DNA of 50,152 bases from Verrucomicrobiota bacterium (GCA_024277195.1 JAJRVS010000195.1:1-50152); one strand, 5' to 3'. Counted from the first letter of the stretch, positions 24,182 through 32,888 are shown. Notes: generated from the letters alone by a model not told the origin. Translations and numbers: made by a program.

Positions 24182-25234
24182 ATGATTTTTATGAGAAAGA
24201 CGCGGGGATTTTTGTTGGGTGAGGCGGGGCAGACGAATTATTATCATGTGGTGAGCCGGACGGCGGGGAAATACAAGCTGTTCGGGGATGATGAGAAGGA
24301 GGCTTTTCGTTATATTTTGATGCGGCAGTTGAAGTTCAGTGGACTGCGGGCGCTGGCGTGGTGTTTTATGGACAATCACTTTCATTTGCTGTTGGAGGTG
24401 CCGGATAAGGAGATGGCGACGGTGGGGTGGTCGGAGGAGGACTATCTTGGGAGGCTGGGGGTGTTGCGGAAGGAGTGGAGTACGCATCAGGTGCTGGGTC
24501 AGGTGGCGATGTATCGGGAGAATGGGTGTAATCAGGAGATCAGCAGGATTGCGCTGGGGGTGAAGGAGAGGTTGTTTGATCTGTCGATGTTTATGAAGGA
24601 GCTGAAGATGAAGATGACTCTGGCTTATAATAAGATGAATGATAGGGAAGGGGCCTTGTGGAATGGGCGTTTTAGGAGTGTGCTGCTGGAAAGTGGGGAT
24701 GCGGTGAGGACGGTGGCGGCGTACATTGATTTGAATCCGATTCGGGCAGGGATTGTGAAGGCTCCGGAGGATTACCGTTGGTGTTCGTATGCGGCGGCGG
24801 TGGCTGGGGTGAAGGGGGCGCGTCAGGCGCTGACTTTTGCGGTGATGGGGAGGCAGCGGGTGGCTTGGCGGAAGGTGGAGGCGGAGTATCGGTGTTTGCT
24901 GTATGGGACGGGGGAGGAACGGATAGGCGGGGCGACGCCCGATGGAGTGGATCGGCGTAAGGGAGGGTTTACTCGGGAGGAGATTGAGGAGGTGCTGCGG
25001 GCGGGGGGGAAGTTGCCTTTGGCGGCGGCTTTGCGCTGTCGGGTGAGATATTTTACTGATGGGGCGGTGTTGGGGAGCCAGGGATTTGTGGATGAGTTTT
25101 TTGCGGGGCGCCGGGAATGTTTTGGGCAGCGACGCAAGGATGGTGGTAGAAAGATGCGTGGGGCGCAGTGGGGGGAATTGCGAGTGCTGCGGGATTTGGG
25201 AGCAGGGGGGCTTCGTAAGGTTGAGAAAAATTAA
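24182..25234 (+). CDS. REP-associated tyrosine transposase (RAYT, IS200/Y1-type HUH nuclease)
   Basis: A 350-residue protein; start at 24182 (MIFMRKTRGF). The Y1-transposase domain is at residues 10-200: NYYHVVSRTAGKYKLF, the HUH motif in CFMDNHFHLLLEVP, the fold helix LAYNKMNDREGALWNGRFRS, and the nucleophile Tyr in AAYIDLNPIRAGIV. These single-tyrosine enzymes nick single-stranded DNA at hairpins and, in RAYT form, are linked to dispersed REP palindromes, not to mobile IS copies. The long C-terminal extension (200-350) is common in this group. The codon use is extreme in its G-ending bias, unlike its neighbours, and leaves the opposite strand open too. A short palindrome lies 19 bases after it (25253-25267). 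Confidence 0.9.
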   Translation: MIFMRKTRGFLLGEAGQTNYYHVVSRTAGKYKLFGDDEKEAFRYILMRQLKFSGLRALAWCFMDNHFHLLLEVPDKEMATVGWSEEDYLGRLGVLRKEWSTHQVLGQVAMYRENGCNQEISRIALGVKERLFDLSMFMKELKMKMTLAYNKMNDREGALWNGRFRSVLLESGDAVRTVAAYIDLNPIRAGIVKAPEDYRWCSYAAAVAGVKGARQALTFAVMGRQRVAWRKVEAEYRCLLYGTGEERIGGATPDGVDRRKGGFTREEIEEVLRAGGKLPLAAALRCRVRYFTDGAVLGSQGFVDEFFAGRRECFGQRRKDGGRKMRGAQWGELRVLRDLGAGGLRKVEKN

Positions 25235-25252
25235 CGATTGAGATAATGGGGG

Positions 25253-25267
25253 CGAGGTATTACCTCG
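25253..25267. repeat. Short palindrome downstream of the RAYT gene
   Basis: CGAGGTA-T-TACCTCG is a 7-base inverted repeat around one T, preceded by GGGGG. It is a possible recognition hairpin of the transposase, or a weak terminator between it and the convergent gluQ gene. No second copy was seen in the window. Confidence 0.35.
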
Positions 25268-25272
25268 AGTTT

Positions 25273-26139
25273 TCAACCATCGAACTTAAAGCTGGGTAGA
25301 CTTTTCAGGAAACCTTTTGCGTTGAGGCCGGAGGTTCTCAGGTCTTTTAAGGCGGGTGATTTTTTTCGTTTGGCCAGGCGGGTGCCTGCGGCATCTTTGA
25401 TCAGGGGGTGGTGGGCGTATTCGGGCACGGGCAAGTTGAGCAGGGCTTGTAGCAGGCGGTGGAGGTGGGTGGATTCGAAAAGGTCTTGCCCCCTGATTAC
25501 AAGGCTGATTTGTTGTAGGGAATCATCCAGCACAACTGCTAAGTGATAGCTGCAGTGGATATCTTTGCGAGCTAAAATCGCATCACCAAGTAATTCTGGA
25601 CGGGCTGTTTGCGGGCCGTGTATTCGATCGTGCCAAGTGAGTTTTTTGCCGTTAAGCGAGGCGCGGGCTTTTTTGAGATCCAAGCGTAAGGCAAACTCTT
25701 CTCCGTTGCCTATGCGGGTTTCTTGTTCGTCTGCTGACAGTTTGCGACAGATACCAGGGTAGAGCAGTTCGCTTGAATGGGGATGGGCGGTGTTCGATTG
25801 TTCAATTTTTGTTAGGATGTCTTTACGGGTACAAAAACAGGGATAGATCCATTGCTGCTGCCGAAGTTTGTCCAAAGCGAGTTGGTATTCTGTAAGGTGC
25901 TCGGATTGGCGGCGCACTGGAGTTTCCCATTGCAACCCGAGCCATGCCAAGTCTTGGTAGATGGCCGTTTCGTATTTGGCACGACAGCGAGTGTGGTCGA
26001 TGTCTTCTATCCTCAGCAAAAATTTTCCACCGACAACTTGGGCTGCTTGTTGTGAAAATAGTGCGGAGTAAGCGTGGCCTGCGTGCAGGTATCCCGTAGG
26101 GCTCGGGGCAAAACGGGTGATGCAGGCATTGGAGGTCAC
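25273..26139 (-). CDS. gluQ: Glutamyl-Q tRNA(Asp) synthetase
   Basis: A 288-residue protein, the length of a truncated glutamyl-tRNA synthetase lacking the anticodon-binding part. It attaches glutamate to the queuosine base of tRNA(Asp). The HIGH-type motif is FAPSPTGYLHAGHAYSAL (about 10-27), LRIEDIDHTRC follows, the zinc-binding cysteines are in YPCFCTRK and YPGICR, and the KMSK-type motif is AGTRLAKRKKS (about 258-268). LGDAILARKDIHCSYHLAVV and LVIRGQDLFESTHLH are usual for the family. The gene converges on the transposase gene; galU lies 47 bases upstream. Confidence 0.95.
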   Translation of the reverse strand: MTSNACITRFAPSPTGYLHAGHAYSALFSQQAAQVVGGKFLLRIEDIDHTRCRAKYETAIYQDLAWLGLQWETPVRRQSEHLTEYQLALDKLRQQQWIYPCFCTRKDILTKIEQSNTAHPHSSELLYPGICRKLSADEQETRIGNGEEFALRLDLKKARASLNGKKLTWHDRIHGPQTARPELLGDAILARKDIHCSYHLAVVLDDSLQQISLVIRGQDLFESTHLHRLLQALLNLPVPEYAHHPLIKDAAGTRLAKRKKSPALKDLRTSGLNAKGFLKSLPSFKFDG

Positions 26140-26186
26140 AGGGGGTGTTATTGAAATTTTCCCAACATCAGGTTTTGCGGAAATGG

Positions 26187-27080
26187 TTATAAGTCTTCAG
26201 CAAGTTTTTTGATGTAATCACGTAGTTCGGGGCCGATGTCATCACGGCGTAGGGCGAATTCGATATTGGTTTTAATGAAATCCAATTTATTGCCAATATC
26301 GTAGCGCTTTTCTGTCAGCTTGAGTCCGTACATGGCATGATCGGCCATCATGCTCACCATGGCGTCGGTGAGTTGCACTTCATTATTTTTGCCACGGGGA
26401 GTATTGGCGAGGTATTCAAATATCTCCGGGCGGAAGACATAACGGCTGGCAATAGCAAGTCGGGAAGGGGCTTCATCAGGTGAGGGTTTTTCGATCAAGG
26501 TATCGATTTTTAAAACGGCGTTATTTTCGCTCAGCCAATCACCGCCGGCGATGCCGTAGCGGTTGACTTTTTCTTCAGGCACTTCTTCCAGGGCGACAAC
26601 GTTTTGGCCATGTTGGCAGAATACTTCGATCAGCTGCCCTGTGACCGCGGCGCCTTCCCCAGGAACTCCAAGCAGGGTGTCACCGAGCAAGAGGGCAAAA
26701 GCTTGGTTGCCGACAAAACTGCGAGCGTAGGATACCGCGTCACCGAGACCTTTGAGCTCTTGTTGCCAGATGAAGTGAATATTGGCCAGACCTGAGATCT
26801 TTTGAATTTTTTCAAGTTCTTCTATTTTGCCTTTGTCAGACAATTCTTTTTCCAGGTCAAGGTTAGGGTAAAAGTGTTCTTCGATTGCACGCTTGCTTTT
26901 CCCGATGATCATGAGGATGTCGGTGATACCGGATTCGACCGCCTCTTCGACCACGTGTTGAATGGTCGGGGTGTCGATGATGGGCAACATCTCTTTGGGG
27001 AGGGATTTTGCGCTGGGCAAAAAACGTGTGCCAAAACCAGCGGCTGGGATCACTGCTTTGCGTACTGACGTGGGATTCAT
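26187..27080 (-). CDS. galU: UTP-glucose-1-phosphate uridylyltransferase
   Basis: A 297-residue nucleotidyltransferase. The pyrophosphorylase loop is VIPAAGFGTRFLPSAKSLPK (about 11-30), followed by PIIDTPTIQHVVEEAVESG. FALLLGDTLLG holds the metal-binding Asp, and YGIAGG, LIEKPSPDEAPS and ASRYVF complete the sugar site. It makes UDP-glucose and diphosphate from UTP and glucose 1-phosphate in the cytoplasm. It lies 13 bases after the glucuronokinase-like gene, so the pair is one operon that turns a sugar into sugar 1-phosphate and then into a UDP-sugar. Confidence 0.95.
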   Translation of the reverse strand: MNPTSVRKAVIPAAGFGTRFLPSAKSLPKEMLPIIDTPTIQHVVEEAVESGITDILMIIGKSKRAIEEHFYPNLDLEKELSDKGKIEELEKIQKISGLANIHFIWQQELKGLGDAVSYARSFVGNQAFALLLGDTLLGVPGEGAAVTGQLIEVFCQHGQNVVALEEVPEEKVNRYGIAGGDWLSENNAVLKIDTLIEKPSPDEAPSRLAIASRYVFRPEIFEYLANTPRGKNNEVQLTDAMVSMMADHAMYGLKLTEKRYDIGNKLDFIKTNIEFALRRDDIGPELRDYIKKLAEDL

Positions 27081-27093
27081 ATTAAGTTCAGGA

Positions 27094-28155
27094 TTATTGA
27101 GTCAAGGGGGCGATTGGACTTGGCTGTTCCTTGTTTTGCTTGGCAGGCGGGGCATCCGCAGCAGTGATGATGGGTTTGATCACTTGTAGGCCGAGCGGTG
27201 TGAGTTTCGAAACCAGTGTTTGGTACATTTTTTCATCTTCGTAAGTGCCGACAATGGCGCCTCCCGAGCCAGTGAATTTGGCCGATGCTCCACAGGCTCT
27301 TGCGGCTTGAACCATGCGGGTATTGCCTTTGCTCATTTGGTAGTTTTTTGTGCGCAGATCAAAGTTGGCGTCGATGAGAGTGCCGATTTTATCTCCTTGC
27401 CCATTCATCAGTAAATCGCGTGATTGTTCGGCTAGATCAGCCCATTGGTTCATAGCGTCAATGATCTCAGTTTCTCCACGTTCGAAGCGCCCACGGATGT
27501 CATTGTGGAAAATTTCAGTGCCTTCGGAGAGTCCGCTGGAATAGGCGATGTAGAGAGGAGGTAAAAGGTTGGGGTCGAGCTCTTCGTATTCCCCGTAACC
27601 GCGGATGTTCATCAAATCTTTGTCGAAGTCCATAAAAACCACGCCTTCATAAGCTTGAATTACTCGATCTTGCAGCCCGGCGGGGATTTGAAGTTCATTG
27701 TTTTCTACCGCGAGAATAAGCCCAGCTTGAATTGCTTTGGGAATGGAGATGTCATAAAAGCTCATCAGCGCGCGTAGGCAGGCCGTGATAATGGCACTGG
27801 AGCCGGCCATGCCCACTTGGGAGGGAATATTGCTGTGGTATTGAATGGTGAAATTACGCTGGGCAAGCGAAAGGTCGTTTTCCAAGCAGTAATCATAGAA
27901 GCGTTTGATGGTGGCTTTGAGCAAGCGCACTCCGCCATAATAGCCAAAAGAGCTGACATCATCTTTAAGCCCTTGGATGCTATTGAATACCGAATGGTCG
28001 CGGGCGGCGGGCAGAATTTCCAGTTGAGGGCTTTGCCACAGGACCACTTCGGCTTGAAAATTTCTAACAATGAAGGAGATGGTTTTGCCAAAATATCCGT
28101 CGGATGGATTGCCTATCAATCCGGCGCGGGCGTAAGACTGTTGTTTGATGATCAT
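27094..28155 (-). CDS. GHMP-family sugar kinase, glucuronokinase-like
   Basis: A 353-residue GHMP kinase. Motif 1 is ARAGLIGNPSDGYFGKTIS (about 9-27), motif 2 the ATP loop SNIPSQVGMAGSSAIITA (about 107-124), and motif 3 AKFTGSGGAIVGTY near residue 290. GLIGNPSDGYFGKTIS closely recalls plant glucuronokinase, which phosphorylates D-glucuronate at C1. The pairing with galU 13 bases downstream fits a salvage route to UDP-glucuronate, or another UDP-sugar. Galactokinase, L-fucokinase and heptose kinase belong to the same superfamily and remain possible. The last 20 residues are a Pro/Gln-rich tail (PPAKQNKEQPSP). Confidence 0.85.
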   Translation of the reverse strand: MIIKQQSYARAGLIGNPSDGYFGKTISFIVRNFQAEVVLWQSPQLEILPAARDHSVFNSIQGLKDDVSSFGYYGGVRLLKATIKRFYDYCLENDLSLAQRNFTIQYHSNIPSQVGMAGSSAIITACLRALMSFYDISIPKAIQAGLILAVENNELQIPAGLQDRVIQAYEGVVFMDFDKDLMNIRGYGEYEELDPNLLPPLYIAYSSGLSEGTEIFHNDIRGRFERGETEIIDAMNQWADLAEQSRDLLMNGQGDKIGTLIDANFDLRTKNYQMSKGNTRMVQAARACGASAKFTGSGGAIVGTYEDEKMYQTLVSKLTPLGLQVIKPIITAADAPPAKQNKEQPSPIAPLTQ

Positions 28156-28335
28156 TTTAAATCGAGCAAGCGCTCACTTTAACTGATATTGCTTTGTCTG
28201 ACAAGTGTTGCAAAAGGGTTGCCTTTGTAGCCGTTGCGTTTGATCTGGAAGCGCTGGATAGATATGACCAGCGGCATTTTGAAGATTCCTGTTGCCTCTG
28301 CAGGGGCAGGGTGTTTCTTATCTGATTCAAAAATT

Positions 28336-29604
28336 ATGAAAATGAACATCTACTTCCGTCCTTTGCCGAGCTTGCTGTTAGCTGGATTAATGATTTTATT
28401 AGGATCAAGTGTTTTGAATCTTAGGGCGGAGGACAACTGGGCGCGATTCCGCGGACCAAATGGTACCGGTCATTCAAATGCCAAGAATATTCCGACAAAA
28501 TGGGATTCGGGATCGATTGTTTGGAAAACCAAATTGAAAGGGGTGGGGCAATCGTCACCAGTGAATTGGGGTGATAAGTTGTTTCTCACCAGCTCGTCTG
28601 ATGATGGCAGGGAGCGATATGTGTATTGTGTGAATGCCAAGGACGGCAAAATCCTTTGGCAAAAAACGATCCCCTGTGAAAACCCTGAGAAAAACCATAA
28701 AATGAATTCATGGGCGACGCCATCCTGTGTCACTGATGGCGAACGAGTCATTGCTTTTTTCGGGCCAGCGGGCCTGCATTGTTTTGATTTGGACGGCAAA
28801 GAGATGTGGTCTCAGGACATGGGGGATTTCCCTGGCAATTGGGGAGTGGCGGCTTCACCGGTGATTTTTGAAAACCTGGTGATTCAGAATACGGATTGTA
28901 CCGGACCGTCGGACTTGGTCGCGTTGGATAAAAATACTGGCAAACAAGTTTGGAAGGTTAAGCGTGAGGACAAACCTCGTGGCGGGTGGAGCACTCCAAT
29001 TTTGATCGATTCGGGGAAGAGGGCGGAATTGGTATTGAATGGTGAGTTCGGCGTTCGAGCTTATGATCCTAAGACGGGAAAAGAACTGTGGTTTTGTAAA
29101 TCTTTTAATGGTCGAGGGGCTCCTGTTCCCGATTTTGCCAACGGACTGGTGTATACGGTTAACGGCAAACCGGGCGACACCTACGCGGTTGAGCCTGGTG
29201 GTTCGGGGGATGTGACTGATAGCAAAATGAAGTGGCATGCCAAACGCCCTAGAGGGAGGGATCTTCCTTCGCCATCTGTGGTAGGTGATTATCTAGTGGT
29301 TGTTAATATGTTGGGCGAAGTCACCTGTTATGATGCTAAAACAGGTGAGACGGTGTCGTCGCAAAAGCTGATCGAAAAAGGAGGGCATTTTGCTGCAGCG
29401 CCGTTGGAAGTGAACGGCTTGCTCTATATTCAGAGTGAAGATGGCGGTGAAACCTTTGTGATCAAACCTGGTAAAAAAATAGAAATCGTGTCCACGAACT
29501 CCCTGGGCACGGATAAAAAAGAGATCTTCCGAGCCACCTTGGCCCCGATTGGAGGCCGTCTTTATGCCAGGTCGCATACGACCCTGTATAGTATCGGGAA
29601 CTAG
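28336..29604 (+). CDS. Secreted PQQ-binding-like beta-propeller repeat protein
   Basis: A 422-residue exported protein. The start at 28336 (MKMNIYFRPL) gives a signal peptide (LLLAGLMILLGSSVLNLRA). The mature part is a beta-propeller of the PQQ/quinoprotein dehydrogenase type: NWARFRGPNGTGHS opens it, then repeated blades such as VYCVNAKDGKILWQ, LHCFDLDGKEMWS, LVALDKNTGKQVWKVK and VRAYDPKTGKELWFC. No catalytic alcohol-dehydrogenase residues are evident, so a scaffold or sugar-binding role is as likely as an enzyme. The start WARFRGPNGTG is common in Planctomycetota and Verrucomicrobiota. The stop codon TAG overlaps the purB stop on the other strand in a shared CTAG. Confidence 0.93.
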   Translation: MKMNIYFRPLPSLLLAGLMILLGSSVLNLRAEDNWARFRGPNGTGHSNAKNIPTKWDSGSIVWKTKLKGVGQSSPVNWGDKLFLTSSSDDGRERYVYCVNAKDGKILWQKTIPCENPEKNHKMNSWATPSCVTDGERVIAFFGPAGLHCFDLDGKEMWSQDMGDFPGNWGVAASPVIFENLVIQNTDCTGPSDLVALDKNTGKQVWKVKREDKPRGGWSTPILIDSGKRAELVLNGEFGVRAYDPKTGKELWFCKSFNGRGAPVPDFANGLVYTVNGKPGDTYAVEPGGSGDVTDSKMKWHAKRPRGRDLPSPSVVGDYLVVVNMLGEVTCYDAKTGETVSSQKLIEKGGHFAAAPLEVNGLLYIQSEDGGETFVIKPGKKIEIVSTNSLGTDKKEIFRATLAPIGGRLYARSHTTLYSIGN

Positions 29605-31025
29605 AGGATGTCTCCTGCTTGATACGCGGCAGCTTCGGGAAACTGTTTAGCGAGTTTCTCAACTGAGGCGGCAAAGTAGTCGATCTGGCTGGCAGCCGCA
29701 CCGGTAGCGTTGCGGCCGAATTTGAGGATTTGCGCGATTTTTTCTTCGGAAAAACCAATGCGATCATCTCCAGCCAGACGTTCGAGTAGGTCGTTTTTGT
29801 TACTTTCTCCACTGCGGTAAGCCTGGGCTGCGGCGACGGCGTGTTCCTTGATGACTTCGTGAGCGGTTTCGCGACCCACACCGGCTTTGGTGGCTTCCAT
29901 TAGGAAGGTGGTGGATAATAGAAAGGGGAGGTAGTGTTCATTTTCTCTTTCGATCACCGCTGGGTAAGCGGCCATTTGATCCAGCACGGTGATGAAAGTT
30001 TCGAGCAGGCCGTCAGCGGAGAAAAAACTGTCAGGCAACAAAACACGGCGCACCACAGAGCAGGAGACATCGCCTTCGTTCCATTGGTCGCCGGCGAGGG
30101 AGGAAGCCATTGTCAAATAACCTCCTAGCAAGGTGGTGAAACCATTGATGCGTTCACAGGAGCGGCTGTTCATTTTGTGCGGCATGGCAGAGGAGCCGAC
30201 CTGACCTTTGGCAAAACCTTCGGAGGCGAGTTCGTGGCCTGCCATCAGGCGTAGGGTCTTGGCAAAACTGGAAGGCCCCGAGGCAATTTCATTGAGGTTG
30301 GAGACCACACGCAAGTCGAGGCTGCGAGGATAAACCTGGCCGGGGTTGACCAACTTAGCCGGCAATCCCAGATGAGCGACTACCTTGTTTTCCAGTTCGG
30401 CGACTTTCTGGGCGTCGCCATCAAACAGACTGAGCTGGTCGAGTTGGGTTCCGACGGCTCCTTTGAGTCCACGCACAGGGTAGCTGTCGAGGATGTGTTG
30501 CAGTTGCTGGGTTGCTCCCAATAATTCTTCGCCAAATTCAGCCAGACGTCGGCCGAAGGTAGTGACTTGGGCGGCGACGTTGTGGGTGCGGGCAGTGATC
30601 ACCAAATCCGAGAATTCCTGGCTGCGGGCGGATATCCGAACGAGAGCTGCAATCGATTTTTTGTGGATCTCCTGCAAACCCTGATAAACCTGGAGTTGCT
30701 CGACATTCTCGGTGAGATCCCGACTGGTCATGCCTTTGTGAATGTGTTCGTGGCCGGCCAGATCGCAAAATTCTTCGATGCGGGATTTCACATCATGTCG
30801 GGTGATGCGTTCGCGTTCGTTGATGGAGTCCAGATCGATTTGGTCGACTACCTTTTTGTAGGCATCGATGGCTTCTGCGGGAATATCGAGACCAAGCTCA
30901 CGCTGACCTTCCATCACTGCGATCCAGAACTGTCTTTCCAATCGGATTTTGCCTTCGGTCGACCAGATCGACTTCATGGAGGGAGATGCGTAGCGTTCAG
31001 CTAGGATATTAGTTATTTGTGACAT
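29601..31025 (-). CDS. purB: Adenylosuccinate lyase
   Basis: A 474-residue member of the fumarase/aspartase superfamily. It splits fumarate from adenylosuccinate and from SAICAR in purine synthesis. Diagnostic sites: TRHDVKSRIEEF and HKGMTSRDLTENVE (His and Thr-Ser region), ITARTHNVAAQVTTFGRR (catalytic His), and the family signature GSSAMPHKMNSRSCERI (about 267-283, catalytic Ser loop). The long central helix bundle is intact. It converges on the PQQ-propeller gene with a 4-base overlap of the two stops. A heptamer repeat (AAGTTTG twice) lies just upstream of its start. Confidence 0.96.
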   Translation of the reverse strand: MSQITNILAERYASPSMKSIWSTEGKIRLERQFWIAVMEGQRELGLDIPAEAIDAYKKVVDQIDLDSINERERITRHDVKSRIEEFCDLAGHEHIHKGMTSRDLTENVEQLQVYQGLQEIHKKSIAALVRISARSQEFSDLVITARTHNVAAQVTTFGRRLAEFGEELLGATQQLQHILDSYPVRGLKGAVGTQLDQLSLFDGDAQKVAELENKVVAHLGLPAKLVNPGQVYPRSLDLRVVSNLNEIASGPSSFAKTLRLMAGHELASEGFAKGQVGSSAMPHKMNSRSCERINGFTTLLGGYLTMASSLAGDQWNEGDVSCSVVRRVLLPDSFFSADGLLETFITVLDQMAAYPAVIERENEHYLPFLLSTTFLMEATKAGVGRETAHEVIKEHAVAAAQAYRSGESNKNDLLERLAGDDRIGFSEEKIAQILKFGRNATGAAASQIDYFAASVEKLAKQFPEAAAYQAGDIL

Positions 31026-31034
31026 GGAAATTTA

Positions 31035-31048
31035 AAGTTTGAAGTTTG
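31035..31048. repeat. Heptamer tandem repeat (AAGTTTG twice)
   Basis: Two perfect 7-base units in the 38 bases between purB and the small unknown gene, followed by AATTCAGGAGTC at 31061-31072, which resembles the GGATTCAGGAGTTA family at 42208. Confidence 0.45.
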
Positions 31049-31063
31049 AAATGGTTTTTAAAT

Positions 31064-31369
31064 TCAGGAGTCGATGTATTTGCTGCGGCATTCGACGATG
31101 GCATCGAGCATGGTTTCAGCTTCGTTACGCAATTCTTTGTTCAGGCTGGAAGCGGCTTCGTTGTGGCGTTTATAGAGTATTTTGAGGTGGGCTGAAATGG
31201 CCTTCTTGTCCATTGTTTCAGGATCAATCTCACACAGTTTTTCCGGACTGGGCAGTGGGGTGACGGCCTTAAAAGAAAGTTCTTCGTTTTTCTCTTCTGG
31301 ATTCGGAGAAGCTGCACTTGGCTGTGCTGTGCTTTTGTTTTTTTTACGTTTGAAAAGATTGCGGATCAT
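31064..31369 (-). CDS. Small hypothetical protein downstream of the lidless Hsp70
   Basis: A 101-residue protein if it starts at 31369 (MIRNLFKRKKN); the frame is open further but those codons overlap the Hsp70 gene. It has a basic N-terminus (residues 1-14), a Ser/Pro/Glu-rich middle with KAVTPLPSPEKLCEI, and a helical C-terminus (about 52-101, KAISAHLKILYKRHNEAASS and ELRNEAETMLDAIVECR) that could form a coiled coil. No signal peptide. It starts 25 bases after the Hsp70 stop and so is probably co-transcribed. I do not recognise the family; a cofactor for the Hsp70 or the coiled-coil protein is a guess from position only. Confidence 0.6.
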   Translation of the reverse strand: MIRNLFKRKKNKSTAQPSAASPNPEEKNEELSFKAVTPLPSPEKLCEIDPETMDKKAISAHLKILYKRHNEAASSLNKELRNEAETMLDAIVECRSKYIDS

Positions 31370-31394
31370 GTCAGGGCGGAGGTTAGGTTGGGGG

Positions 31395-32888
31395 TCAAAC
31401 GATGGTGATCTGTTTGAGATAGGCGGACTTACGTTCGATGTCTTTTTCAGAAAGCACCCCTTCACCTTCGTATTCGATGTCGATGTTTTGGCTCTGGCCG
31501 GATTCTTCATCCAGAATCATGGCTTTGACCCGTTGGTTTTCATCGTAACTGTAGGTGACCACCACTTCGCAACCAGCAGGTCGACCGGGTGGGACTTTGA
31601 GAGAGATTTTGCCAACAATATCGACATAACGTGGATCAGGGTCTTCTCCCTGGGTGATTTCGACTTCGATCAGTTCCTCGTTGTCTTCCGAGGTGATGTA
31701 GGTCTGCGACATCGAGCAGGGGATGGGGGTGTTTTTAGGGATGACGATGGAATTGCGTAATTCGGATTTGCCGGTGGAGGCGTCCTCGATGATGGCGATG
31801 GTGCCGTAGCTTTGGTTGCAGACTTCGGAAACCTGGCGCGCTTGTTTGGCGAACAGTGCGGCTCCGAGGGGGACACATTCGTCGACGTTGCCGCAGGAAA
31901 TGGGATCGAAGCCAAATTGATCGCGTAAGGTCTGTGGCACAATAGGCATGCGGGTGCTGCCGCCGACGAGAACGACGTGGTCGATGTCAGAAGGTTTGAG
32001 CTCAAGAGCGTCCAAGGCTTGCTCGACCAGCATCACGGTGCGGGTCAGCAGGCGGGAGATGGCTTCTTCGAAAGAATCGCGGGTTAGGTTGATGCGCGCG
32101 GAGCCGTCGGTGTCGTTGCCGACGGTTTCAGTGATTCGCTGCAGTTTGGAGAGCATTTTTTTTGCGTCCTCGCTGGTGATCATGGCGCGCCGACGTTGGC
32201 GTTCATCGTTAAAAAGATCGGCGCCGTTTTGTTTGTGGTATTCCTGGGCCAGGATTTCGATCAGAATTTCGTCAAAATTCGAGCCGCCGAGGTGGCGTGC
32301 TCCTTCGGATAGCAGGATATCTATTTTTTCGCCCTCGATATTCAGTATGGTGATGTCGAGAGTGCCTCCGCCCAGATCATAAACCATGACTTTGCCTGAG
32401 ATGTCACGGGTATGGGCGTAATAGAGAGCCGCGGCAGTGGGTTCGTTGACCAGGCGGGAGACTTTCATGCCCGCCAGTCGGCAGGCCGTGGTGGTGGCGT
32501 TGCGGGCCAGCTCGTTGAAATTGGCTGGCACGGTGACCACCACTTCATTGATCTCGCCGATAATATTGGAGCAATCTTGTTTGAGTTTGGTGAGGATCAG
32601 GGCGGAAATTTCGGTAGGTGTCCACTTTTGGCCATCCATCTCGATGAAGAAGGAGGGGTCATCCATGTGTTTTTTGATGTTGTGAACGGTGCGGTCGGGG
32701 TCGCCTCCATCACGGGCGGCGGAGCCGATCAATTTGACGCCGTCAAAACGATCAAAAAAGACAATCGAAGGAGTGAGCCTTTCGCCGTCACAATTGGGCA
32801 CAATTTCCGGAGTGCCGTCCGCTTTGACATGTGCCAGGCCGGAGGTCGAGGTGCCTAGATCGATGCCAATATATTTTTCCTGAGCCAT
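31395..32888 (-). CDS. DnaK-like Hsp70 without helical lid
   Basis: A 497-residue Hsp70; start at 32888 (MAQEKYIGID). The ATPase domain (1 to about 375) has all three Hsp70 signatures: IGIDLGTSTSGLAHV, VYDLGGGTLDITIL and VVLVGGSTRMPIV, with VNEPTAAALYY between. A beta substrate-binding-like domain follows (about 385-475, with NTPIPCSMSQTYIT and KVPPGRPAGCEVVV), but the conserved hydrophobic linker (DVLLLDV) reads QVSEVCNQSYG, and there is no helical lid; the protein ends near residue 497 where DnaK continues to about 640. It is therefore not the housekeeping DnaK. No dnaJ or grpE is nearby. It lies between the FHA coiled-coil gene and a small unknown gene. Confidence 0.92.
   Translation of the reverse strand: MAQEKYIGIDLGTSTSGLAHVKADGTPEIVPNCDGERLTPSIVFFDRFDGVKLIGSAARDGGDPDRTVHNIKKHMDDPSFFIEMDGQKWTPTEISALILTKLKQDCSNIIGEINEVVVTVPANFNELARNATTTACRLAGMKVSRLVNEPTAAALYYAHTRDISGKVMVYDLGGGTLDITILNIEGEKIDILLSEGARHLGGSNFDEILIEILAQEYHKQNGADLFNDERQRRRAMITSEDAKKMLSKLQRITETVGNDTDGSARINLTRDSFEEAISRLLTRTVMLVEQALDALELKPSDIDHVVLVGGSTRMPIVPQTLRDQFGFDPISCGNVDECVPLGAALFAKQARQVSEVCNQSYGTIAIIEDASTGKSELRNSIVIPKNTPIPCSMSQTYITSEDNEELIEVEITQGEDPDPRYVDIVGKISLKVPPGRPAGCEVVVTYSYDENQRVKAMILDEESGQSQNIDIEYEGEGVLSEKDIERKSAYLKQITIV

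Noticed and set aside
24131-25276. A 381-codon open frame on the minus strand opposite the RAYT gene
   Set aside because: It is an artefact of the strong G-ending codon bias of the transposase gene: its product is Pro/His/Arg-rich with no domain, while the + strand frame has HUH and Tyr motifs.
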